Source: CAVYGM01 sp963768025 (GTDB lineage Bacteria; Bacteroidota; Bacteroidia; Cytophagales; Spirosomataceae). From it: DNA of 64,000 nt. The DNA is taken from contig CAVYGM010000010.1 in assembly GCA_963768025.1 (NCBI GenBank), positions 124,001-188,000 on the forward strand, in the 5' to 3' direction. The notes under the pieces are model-generated. The model was not told the DNA's origin. It searched no databases and saw only the letters and a program-made list of their open reading frames with translations. Positions 56,983 through 64,000 of the stretch are shown here, piece after piece. The translations under genes were made by a program, and so were the position numbers. Within the stretch, counting starts at the first letter, position 1. Each line of letters begins with the position of its first letter.

Positions 56983-57013
56983 AACCGGGGAGTATAGCCT
57001 TCCCGGTTTTTTT
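56983..57013 (+). terminator. Terminator of the DUF3127 gene
   Basis: An AACCGGG/CCCGGTT stem, extended with one mismatch, then a run of T, 15 bases after the stop. Confidence 0.9.
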
Positions 57014-57109
57014 ATTTACATACGTCACTATACGTTTTATCAAAACAATTTGGCTCAAATAGGAGTTTTGAATAGGTAAAACCACCTACAAACCGTACAG
57101 ATACTGCAC

Positions 57110-58012
57110 ATGGATTTCAAACAGGCGATAAATTTAGTTTCCGATAAACTGACAATCTGGGCCAAGGAATTGATCCGGCTGTTACCCAATATCGCCCTGG
57201 CGGCGGTGATCCTGGTACTGGGTATTTTCGTGGCAAAATTTATTCGCAGAGTCTCCCTAAAGATCATCCGGAAGGTTTCCCATCTCGAAACAATTAATTC
57301 CCTTTTCTCTTCCATAATCTACGCTATCTCATTGGGGGTGGTGTTTTTTGTGGTACTCAGTGTGCTCCAACTGGACAAGGCCGTTACGTCCATTCTGGCC
57401 GGAGCGGGTATCCTGGGTCTGGCGCTGGCGTTCGCATTTCAGGATATAGCCGCCAACTTCATGTCGGGCATTTTCCTCTCGTTCCGTCGGCCGCTCTCGG
57501 TGGGAGATATCGTCAAAACCAATGACCACATGGGTGTGGTCGAGGAAATCAACCTGCGCGATACCATGGTTCGTACGTTTCAGGGACAGCGGGTCATTAT
57601 TCCCAACAAAGACGTTTTTCAGAATACCATCGAAAACTTTACCGTGCTGGGTCGCCGCCGCCTGGATCTTTCCGTCGGCGTTTCCTACGGGGATGATTTG
57701 AGAAAGGTGAAAGATATCACCATCAAAGCCGTAGAGCAGGTAAGCGTTCGCTCCATCGCCGATGACATTACGCTCTATTTTGAGGAATTCGGCGACAGTT
57801 CCATCAATTTCAGCCTGCGGATCTGGCTCAATGCCACCGATCAGCCCACGTTCTTGCAGGGCCGACACGAAGCTATCATGTATATCAAAGAAGCCTACGA
57901 TGCCAACGACATCATGATTCCGTTCCCGATCCGTACGCTGGATTTTGGTATTAAGGGGGGCGAGAAACTCTCGGAGATGGATGTGAGAGTATTAAATGGC
58001 ACAGAGAAATAA
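57110..58012 (+). CDS. Small-conductance mechanosensitive channel (MscS family)
   Basis: A 300-residue channel with about three membrane helices (around 20-45, 62-85, 88-118). The pore helix 'AGAGILGLALAFAFQDIAANFMSG' has the Gly/Ala packing of MscS TM3, and 'FRRPLSVGDIVK' begins the cytoplasmic beta domain. It opens under membrane tension and protects from osmotic downshock. The size is that of minimal MscS. Confidence 0.92.
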   Translation: MDFKQAINLVSDKLTIWAKELIRLLPNIALAAVILVLGIFVAKFIRRVSLKIIRKVSHLETINSLFSSIIYAISLGVVFFVVLSVLQLDKAVTSILAGAGILGLALAFAFQDIAANFMSGIFLSFRRPLSVGDIVKTNDHMGVVEEINLRDTMVRTFQGQRVIIPNKDVFQNTIENFTVLGRRRLDLSVGVSYGDDLRKVKDITIKAVEQVSVRSIADDITLYFEEFGDSSINFSLRIWLNATDQPTFLQGRHEAIMYIKEAYDANDIMIPFPIRTLDFGIKGGEKLSEMDVRVLNGTEK

Positions 58013-58039
58013 ACAGCTTTGCTTATTGGAGCCTAGCAT

Positions 58040-58075
58040 GAAAAGCCTGTCTAACCTTTGGAGGACAGGCTTTTC
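58040..58075 (+). terminator. Terminator after the MscS gene
   Basis: A 12-bp perfect stem (58040-58051 with 58064-58075), with T-rich sequence in and after the right arm. Confidence 0.85.
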
Positions 58076-58237
58076 GCATTTTTGGAGCCCGTCTGTCAAG
58101 GCCAAGCCGTGTTTTTCCCGTCAATGTTTCCGGGAGGTTATTCGTTACAAAATATCCCGGCTTTCGTCGGTATGGATGAGTGCCTGTTTTGCTTTTGGAT
58201 TTAGTACATTGAGATAATTCTTCAATAAAAAATACCC

Positions 58238-61007
58238 ATGTTAAGATTTTCCCGTAAAGTTTATAGCATCGTCACGTTTGGAATTCTTTGCGTAGCAACC
58301 TTATTTATTGCTGGCAATTCCGATTTCAGAAAAGTCGTTATTTCCCAGCCTGACTCCCTTGAACTCGGAAGCTTTGTTGAGGCCGATTTTCCCTTTATTT
58401 CGACATCCATTGATGCCCGCAAACTGGGGCCGGGCTTTCCCAAGGACAATCAGGCCGCCCGGACGCTGGCCATCAAACTCGGCGACAGCGCCTACGTATG
58501 CTTTGATACCGATTTGCTGCGCTGGTCGGTGGCCTGGACCCGTAAGTTCATGCCCATGAATCTGATGCATCAGGTTTCGTATGATGATTTTTTTAACAAA
58601 AGCAACAAATTGGCCACCATCGCCGGGCGTACCGCAGGTCGCCACCGGCAGCTACGCGGGCTGGGTAGCTCTAAAGGGCAACCCACCGACATTCTCCGTA
58701 CCTGCTCCCAAACAGGACTGGTTTCCGCTTCCCGCCGAGGAAGCTCGTTGGAATGGCGTGTACACCTATGGCGACAAGGTAGGCCTAAGCTATACCGTCG
58801 GCAAAACCGACATCCTGGAGATGCCGGGCAGCGTGGAGTTTGATGGACAGACGGCCTTTACCCGGACTTTCCGCCTGGGTACCTCTGCTGATGCCCTCGG
58901 ACTCATACTGGCGGAAGTCACTAATGGCATAAAGGTGCAGCAAAATGCGCGGTTTGCGTACATCTACGAGGGGGCCAATCAGGATACCGTTACGGCGGTG
59001 GGACTAGCAGGCAAAAGCACCAAACTGATGAGTCCCAGCGTGTCGGAGCAGGGCCATTTGCTGGTTCGCTTTGCGCCCTCCGCCCAGGAAACAGAGGCTA
59101 CCGTGATGATCTGGAAAGGCCCCGCCCGGCTGATTAAGACGTTTGAAAAAGCCGTTAAATCCACCAAAATCACGCTTCCCGATCTGAAAAAAGGAGGCCC
59201 AGGCTACTGGAAGCAGGACGTAGCTACACGAGGTATACTTACCCCTGATACAGCCGCCTTTGTGACTGACAAGCTCACCCTGCCCCTACCCAATCCCTGG
59301 AAGCGAAACGTTCGCGTGGCGGATGTATCCTTCTTTAAAAATGGCCGGGCTGCCGTTATTACTTTCGAAGGAGATGTGTGGCTGATTGACGGCATTGATG
59401 CAGGCCTGCAAAACCTGAAATGGAAGCGCTTTGCTTCCGGCATGCACGAAACCATGACCATCGAGGTGGTAGAAGATCAAATCTACGTTTTTGGCCGGGA
59501 AGGCATTGTGCGCCTCCACGACCTGAACCAGGACGGAGTAGCCGATTATTACGAGAACTTCTCCAATATCATGTCGCAGTCGCCCGAGGGCCGGGAGTGG
59601 GCGGGTGACCTGGTACGTGCCCCAGACGGTAGTTTCTACGTTGCCAAGGGTGGCAGCCTAAGCAACGGCCCCGGCATGACGCCCCAGGTGGCTAAGGGCT
59701 TCCGAAAAGGTTCGGAGCACAATGGTGTTATTCTGCACATTTCGCCCAATGGCCGGAAATTCGAAGTCATTGCCACCGGTCTGCGGGGACCGTACCTCGG
59801 CATTCATCCCCAAACCGGCGTGCTCACGGCCTCCGACCAGCAGGGTAATTTTGTGCCATCTTCTCCCATTTATCTCATCAAAAAAGGCGATTACTACGGG
59901 GTAAGCCCCACGGTACACCGCGCCGACAATCCGCCAATTGCTTCGCCCCTGACCTGGATTCCTCACCACGTGGATCAGTCGAGCATCGGGCAGGCGTGGG
60001 TAACAAGTACCAAAATGGGCCCGTTGGATGGCGACCTGGTACACTTTTCCTTTGGTCGTCCGGGCATGTTCCGGGTGTTGATGGATACTACTTCAAAGGG
60101 TATGCAGGGCGGACTATCCATGATTCATGCCGACTACCCGGCCCCAACGTCTAAGGGGGCGGTCAACCCCGCCGATGGGCAGTTGTACGCGGCTGGCTTT
60201 AATTTGTGGGGCTCCAACTCCAAGGGAGTCAGTGCGTTGCTGCGGCTGCGCTATACCGGAAAACCCAGCTACATGGTCAATACATTTGAGTCGGGCAAAC
60301 AGGGGATCATCCTGCGGTTCGATTCTCCCCTTGACCCGAGTTCGGCTACTAACCCTGACAATTTTCAGGTAAAGCGGTACAACTACTTACGTACCGAAGA
60401 ATACGGTTCCGGACATTATAAACTGGATGGCTCTACGGGCGAAGAGAATATCCCGGTGTCAGCCAGCTACCTGTCGCCTGACGGCAAAAGCGTGTTTCTA
60501 CTCGTACCCGACATGAAGGAAGTGATGCAAATGGAAGTGGCCTACGAGCTTATGGCAAAAGACGGGCATAAAATAACCGATGAGTTCTGGTTTACGATCA
60601 ACTACCTGGAAGACCTCGCTCCGGTAAAGTACGGCTTTACTAACGTAGATTATAACCTCCTGACGGCCCGCCGGGAAACGGCCAGCAAAGCCGCCGAGGT
60701 AGCCTCGGCTGAGAAAGGCCGGTCGGTGTTCACCAAAACAGCCTGCGCCGGTTGCCATTCGCCGGGAACGCAAACCAAGGGGATGTACGGCCCGCCCTTT
60801 CAGGGATTATACGGGGCAAAACGCCCCCTCGAAGACGGCACCACCGTGGTAGCCGACGACGCCTACCTGAAAGAATCTATCCTGAACCCCACGGCCAAAA
60901 TCGTGAAGGGCTACAATGCCGAAATGCCCTCCTTCCAGGGGATACTTTCGGATACGGATATTGAGTCGGTGATTCTGTATGTGAAGTCTTTGGGCGAGAA
61001 AAAGTAG
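58238..61007 (+). CDS. Secreted cytochrome c domain protein (sugar-dehydrogenase-like), one-base frameshift
   Basis: A signal peptide or anchor at the start ('FGILCVATLFIAG'), a long beta-propeller-like region ('DGSFYVAKGG', 'GLRGPYLGIHPQTG') and a C-terminal c-type cytochrome with heme site 'CAGCH' and Met ligand in 'AEMPSF'. Such proteins act in the periplasm in oxidation of sugars or similar compounds, passing electrons to the heme. The first frame (58238) is lost near 58628, where one extra C or G lies in a GGGC stretch; the rest continues to 61007. The repaired product would be about 922 residues. The substrate is unknown. Confidence 0.82.
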
Positions 61008-61017
61008 TTTTCGATTG

Positions 61018-61134
61018 TTTTTTACCACAGAGTTAAGAGAGCGGTACGCCGCCCGGTTTTAGCACGGAGTACATCAGAGTCAAGCTCTGTGAAACTCTGT
61101 GCTTTTACTCCTCTAGAATTCTGTGGTGAAAAAA
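61018..61134. repeat. Palindromic CACAGAG-type intergenic element
   Basis: TTTTTTACCACAG (61018-61030) and CTGTGGTGAAAAAA (61121-61134) are inverted terminal arms; inside, AGCACGGAGT pairs loosely with ACTCTGTGCT. A small mobile or structural repeat is likely, but no transposase end can be proven. Confidence 0.6.
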
Positions 61135-61143
61135 GGCCCTCAC

Positions 61144-61216
61144 GCATTCAGTCGCTTCACTCCCAAATACAGCGGATAGCTCACTACCAGAAGCAGCAGC
61201 GCAAACTGCGAGCAGG
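61144..61216 (-). pseudogene. Remnant of an APC permease C-terminus (duplicate of 61870-61942)
   Basis: These 73 bases match the 3' end of the intact permease gene at 67 positions (92 percent). On the minus strand they still encode '..SQFALLLLVVSYPLYL' and '..GVKRLNA' then TGA, against the same peptide (one Leu/Phe change) then TAG in the intact gene. Most differences are silent, so the copy came from a functional paralogue or related strain. Homology stops sharply at 61216, where the XRE cassette region begins. Confidence 0.8.
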
Positions 61217-61258
61217 GTGGCTCTTGTTCTACCGTCCGATGGTCATCCTCATTAAAAT

Positions 61259-61525
61259 TTACTTTGAGACCGGCAGCTTAGTTTTGAAGGTTGGATCATT
61301 GGCTATATGCAATCGAAATTCGTGCGCTAAAATATCGGCCAGAAACAGGGGGTCGATTTCTAAAGCCTTACAAATCCGGAAAACGGTAGGCATAGTAGGT
61401 TTACTTTTGCCACTTTCAATGCGCGAAATATGAGCCTGATTAATACCTGAAAGCTTCGCTAACTGGGCTTGGGTAATTTTCTTCGCTTCGCGCTGTTCAG
61501 TGATGATTTGTGTGAGTGTTTTCAT
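61259..61525 (-). CDS. Small XRE-family HTH regulator
   Basis: An 88-residue protein made mostly of one Cro/C1-type helix-turn-helix ('ITQAQLAKLSGINQAHISRIE' region, about 17-40, followed by 'GKSKPTMPTVFRICKALEI'). Its ATG overlaps the stop of the upstream gene as TAATG, so the two are translationally coupled. Toxin-antitoxin or phage-type control is possible, but the partner is not a known toxin. It lies between a permease remnant and the intact permease. Confidence 0.88.
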   Translation of the reverse strand: MKTLTQIITEQREAKKITQAQLAKLSGINQAHISRIESGKSKPTMPTVFRICKALEIDPLFLADILAHEFRLHIANDPTFKTKLPVSK

Positions 61526-61815
61526 TACAGTCTGTGATGAAACAGAAAAATGTCAATTCGGTCGGTCAAATTTTCGATTACTGGACGATGCCGGGCCAGA
61601 CTCCGGGACATACTTTCAATAAGTTTGTCCCTTAAACTGGTCAAGGCGGTAAACACCTCCTCAATTTGTTCGTCAGTCGGATCAGCAGATGCTTCAAGGT
61701 CATCTAGTGCCGCCACCACCCAACGAATAGTCACTTCGATAGCAAAGTCCTGGGCTAAGACAGTGTCTAACAACCAAATGGATTCCTCACAAATAACCCG
61801 AATTCGTTCAAGCAT
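61525..61815 (-). CDS. Unknown 96-residue helical protein paired with the XRE regulator
   Basis: I do not recognise a family. From ATG 61815 the protein is mainly helical and charged ('ALDDLEASADPTDEQIEEVF', 'LIESMSRSLARHRP'), with no membrane segment or signal. The frame is open further upstream, but that stretch reads like noise and overlaps the permease stop, and a well-spaced promoter (61831-61862) supports the inner ATG, with a leader of only about 10 bases. It is coupled to the XRE gene by a TAATG overlap. A regulator-bound effector or toxin-like partner is a guess. Confidence 0.65.
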   Translation of the reverse strand: MLERIRVICEESIWLLDTVLAQDFAIEVTIRWVVAALDDLEASADPTDEQIEEVFTALTSLRDKLIESMSRSLARHRPVIENLTDRIDIFLFHHRL

Positions 61816-61830
61816 AGAAATGACTCTCTG

Positions 61831-61862
61831 TAAAAATATGCATAGATAGCATAAAATGCAAA
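61831..61862 (-). promoter_or_regulatory. Promoter of the XRE cassette (TTTG, 20 bp, TATTTTTA)
   Basis: On the minus strand TTTG (61859-61862), a 20-base spacer and TATTTTTA (61831-61838), one base off TAnnTTTG. It starts 4 bases past the permease stop, so the cassette has its own promoter. Confidence 0.68.
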
Positions 61863-61865
61863 CAG

Positions 61866-63206
61866 CTAGGCATTCAGTCGCTTCACCCCCAAATACAGCG
61901 GATAACTCACGACCAGAAACAGCAGCGCAAACTGCGAACTGGACAGATCCTGCACCACGGCCCCTACCAGAAAGGCGATGGACGCAATGAGCATGATGAT
62001 AGGTAGCACCGGGTAGGCGGGTACCTTCCATGGGCGGGGCAGATTGGGCTCCTTTTTCCGTAGCGCCAGCAGCGACGCAAAGCCGGAGGTATAGCCCAGT
62101 ACAAAGAAAAAGGTAGCAATATCCGATAGCTTCTCGCAGGCCTCTTTTCCAATCAGAATCAACACAATTGACAAAGCAGCGGTAACAAACATGGCAAACG
62201 AAGGCGTCCCGCCCCGGTTGACGAGGGTACCTAGGCGCAGAAAAAGCCCGTCGCGACTCATGGAGTACAGTACCCGCGGGTTGAACATCAGCTGGGCGTT
62301 GACGATACCGAGGATAGAAATCATCAGAAACAGCGTCACGAACTTTCCCGAGCGCTCACCAAAGATCAGCCGCACGGCATCGGCCGCCGCCAGCTTGGAA
62401 CCGGCCAGCTCGTTCATGGGCAGAATGTACAGGATGGCCAGGTTGCACAATAGGTAAATGAGAATAATCAGGCTCACGCCGCCGATCATGGAGCGGGGCA
62501 GGTTGCGGGTGGGGTCGCGGTCTTCTTCGGCGAAGTAAGCCGCTGTGTGCCAGCCGTCGTAGGTATAGAATATTGCCTGTAGCGAAAAAATAATGGGACC
62601 GATCCAGCTACCCGTCTCTGCTATGCGGCTCGTGGTGGAGATGGCCTGCTCGGCCGTGATTTCCTGCCCGTAGATATAGCAAAACCCCACAAAGGCAAAT
62701 AACCCCAACGCTTTGACAAAACTCATGACGTTCTGAAATTGGCTGGCCAGCGCCAAGCCAATAGAGTGAAGCCCCGCCAAAGTAGCCAGAAACCCCACCG
62801 CCAGGTAAGGCTCATAGCCCAGCAGGCCGGGGATGAGCAGCGCCATGTACTCACTCATGGTGTACACGCCAAAGCCCAGCGCCGCGCAGGTACCCAGCCA
62901 ACTATTGATCCCCACCACGAAGCCCGCGTACCCGCCGAAAGCCCGCTGCGCGTATACGTACCAGGCCCCGGCCTTGGGCACCGAGGTACCCAGCTCAATG
63001 GTACAGAGCGTACCCAGAAAAGCATAGAGGCTCACCAGCCCCCACAGGCCCATGATGAGCCACGCATCGCCCAGTTGGGCGGCGATGGGGCCGGGTTTGC
63101 GCAAGATGCCGGTACCGATGGTACCACCAATGGTAACGGCAATGCCAAAGCCAACACCTAGTATTTTGAGGAGCTCGTTGCGGGGAGCCGCGCCGGATGG
63201 TTGCAT
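61866..63206 (-). CDS. APC-family amino acid permease
   Basis: A 446-residue transporter with about twelve hydrophobic helices. The substrate-contact helix 1 is 'GIAVTIGGTIGTGILRKPG' with the broken GxG pattern of APC carriers, and 'FYTYDGWHTAAYFAEE' is the helix 6 region. It should import an amino acid or a related amine by ion coupling; the substrate is not predictable. Its last 25 codons are duplicated at 61144-61216 beyond the XRE cassette. Confidence 0.92.
   Translation of the reverse strand: MQPSGAAPRNELLKILGVGFGIAVTIGGTIGTGILRKPGPIAAQLGDAWLIMGLWGLVSLYAFLGTLCTIELGTSVPKAGAWYVYAQRAFGGYAGFVVGINSWLGTCAALGFGVYTMSEYMALLIPGLLGYEPYLAVGFLATLAGLHSIGLALASQFQNVMSFVKALGLFAFVGFCYIYGQEITAEQAISTTSRIAETGSWIGPIIFSLQAIFYTYDGWHTAAYFAEEDRDPTRNLPRSMIGGVSLIILIYLLCNLAILYILPMNELAGSKLAAADAVRLIFGERSGKFVTLFLMISILGIVNAQLMFNPRVLYSMSRDGLFLRLGTLVNRGGTPSFAMFVTAALSIVLILIGKEACEKLSDIATFFFVLGYTSGFASLLALRKKEPNLPRPWKVPAYPVLPIIMLIASIAFLVGAVVQDLSSSQFALLFLVVSYPLYLGVKRLNA
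61870..61942 (-). repeat. Direct repeat, intact copy (3' end of the permease gene)
   Basis: Partner of 61144-61216: 73 bases, 67 identical, same orientation. The two copies enclose 653 bases holding the XRE gene, its partner and their promoter. Confidence 0.85.
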
Positions 63207-63319
63207 AGAGAAGGGTTTTGAAATCTTGTGAGCTTCCGAAAGTAGTGAAAGTTCGGGAATTGGGGGCGTGAGGGGGTGGATTTTTTGGAAACTTATGACG
63301 AATAAATCAAGGGGTAAAA

Positions 63320-63439
63320 ATGCCTTTGTTTAAAGATGTCGAATACAGCTATATGATCAATACTCAGCATTCGGACTTTCCCAGCAAGGTTAACTTAGTA
63401 AGGTCAGAAGACTATTTCTGGGATTCGAGGCTGCTTTAA
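63320..63439 (+). CDS. Possible 39-residue ORF in the permease-PhyH gap
   Basis: ATG 63320 to TAA 63439, starting 'MPLFKDVEYSYMINTQ', with AAGGGG about 7 bases before the ATG. No family is recognised and it may be chance. It is the only structure seen in the 277 bases between the permease and the dioxygenase gene. Confidence 0.2.
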   Translation: MPLFKDVEYSYMINTQHSDFPSKVNLVRSEDYFWDSRLL

Positions 63440-63483
63440 TAAACCACGGCCCTTGTCCAAGTTAGTATATAAGCCCCCTACCC

Positions 63484-64000
63484 TTACAACACATCTAATA
63501 TCTTTTCCCCCTCCACCCCGATGCGTTGCCGCGTCTCAGGAGTAATGTACTTACGTTGGTCAATTTGCTGGGGTTGGTCGGAGGTGCAGAAGTAACTGTG
63601 GATGCTCCGCCGGTCGCGTTGGGTGTGGTTGGTAGTACCGCCATGCCACACGTGCGAGTTGAAGACGAAGACCGAACCGGCCGGCGCCTGAATCAGGATT
63701 TCATCGGGGTGCTTTTCGAAGGGATTGGCCATGGCTTCGTCGGGTAGCGCGCTCCCTTTGTGCGTGCCGGGTACCAGGCGCGTCGCGCCGTTGTTTTCCA
63801 CAAAATCATCCAGTAGCCAGATGGTATTACATACTTTGTACTGGCCATTGACCACCGTATTTTTCCAATCCACGTGCAGTTTTTGCAGGCCTTTGCCCGG
63901 TTTGGCCGCCCGGTAGTTCAGGGAAGAAAGTTTGAAGTGCGCTCCCAACACGGCTCCAACAGCTGTAAGAACCCTAGGATGCGTATAAAAAATATCAAAC
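63484..64000 (-). CDS. PhyH-family 2-oxoglutarate/Fe(II) dioxygenase, 5' end cut by window
   Basis: The frame is open from 64000, so the true start lies outside; the GTG at 63951 is internal. 171 residues are visible with the iron ligands His/Asp in 'LHVDWKNT' and the distal His in 'VWHGGTTNH', and the 2-oxoglutarate-binding Arg in 'RDRRSIHSYF'. 'GATRLVPGTHKGS' is typical of the phytanoyl-CoA dioxygenase family. Bacterial members hydroxylate many small molecules, so no substrate is named. Confidence 0.88.
   Translation of the reverse strand, partial: FDIFYTHPRVLTAVGAVLGAHFKLSSLNYRAAKPGKGLQKLHVDWKNTVVNGQYKVCNTIWLLDDFVENNGATRLVPGTHKGSALPDEAMANPFEKHPDEILIQAPAGSVFVFNSHVWHGGTTNHTQRDRRSIHSYFCTSDQPQQIDQRKYITPETRQRIGVEGEKILDVL

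Noticed and set aside
61018..61942. Insertion sequence or integrative element with target-site duplication
   Set aside because: The 73-bp repeats are only 92 percent alike with mostly silent changes, far too long and old for a simple target duplication, and there is no transposase or integrase.
61816..62031. Extension of the 96-residue protein to a 168-residue form
   Set aside because: The extra N-terminus overlaps the permease gene antisense to nothing meaningful, is Cys/Gly/Arg rich, and lies upstream of the likely promoter.

Overview
The window reads as a chromosome segment of a Bacteroidota bacterium, most likely order Cytophagales near Spirosoma, Dyadobacter or Runella. The grounds are type IX secretion (T9SS) C-terminal sorting domains on several secreted proteins, Bacteroidota-type promoters (TTTG, 19-20 bp, TAnnTTTG) ahead of nuoA, tRNA-His and other genes, few strong Shine-Dalgarno sites, an M1 peptidase, a GH3/beta-lactamase fusion and a short NuoG. 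No rRNA, phage, transposase or CRISPR array is visible. The placement is inference from gene content; no search was run.

Layout. 1-11.3 kb: a glycogen-to-trehalose block on the plus strand (glgX, treZ, and a single-chain treY-malQ fusion) meets, tail to tail, a minus-strand pair (alpha-glucosidase and a second treZ). 11.5-18.2 kb: mnmD with a secreted retropepsin-like PDZ protein, tpiA, a secreted rhodanese, and a GH3/beta-lactamase envelope protein. 18.3-24.8 kb: a giant secreted repeat protein with about 21 Ig-like units, part of them a very GC-rich higher-order repeat, ending in a T9SS domain. 24.8-29.9 kb: tadA, sodA, tRNA-His, a CruF-like carotenoid gene beside a MerR regulator carrying the CarH-type B12/light motifs, a 2-hydroxyacid dehydrogenase and a YheT-like hydrolase. 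30-37 kb: M1 peptidase, HupE-like membrane protein, MDR oxidoreductase, rhamnogalacturonan acetylesterase-like SGNH protein and GMC oxidoreductase. 37-45.4 kb: complex I operon nuoA to nuoJ (minus strand) with its own promoter and terminator; nuoK-N do not follow. 45.5-51 kb: two tandem secreted SGNH esterase/Ig-repeat/T9SS paralogues. 51-58 kb: obgE, adk, an acidic secreted protein, a histidine kinase/response regulator pair, a DUF3127 protein with an SSB-like acidic tip, and an MscS channel. 58-64 kb: a secreted cytochrome c protein, a small XRE-regulator cassette next to a duplicated permease tail, an APC permease, and a PhyH dioxygenase cut by the window end.

Two general cautions. First, single-base indels break at least seven genes (tpiA, nuoD, nuoF twice, M1 peptidase, hupE-like, the cytochrome gene and the repeat gene). 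In every case the protein resumes exactly in another frame, and several of the genes are housekeeping, so many breaks are probably sequencing or assembly errors. Second, several genes have a non-ATG codon upstream of a better ATG; the ATG was chosen and this is noted per gene. The most interesting candidates for follow-up are the CarH-like regulator, the XRE cassette flanked by a permease-tail duplication, the treY-malQ fusion and the homogenised repeat array.
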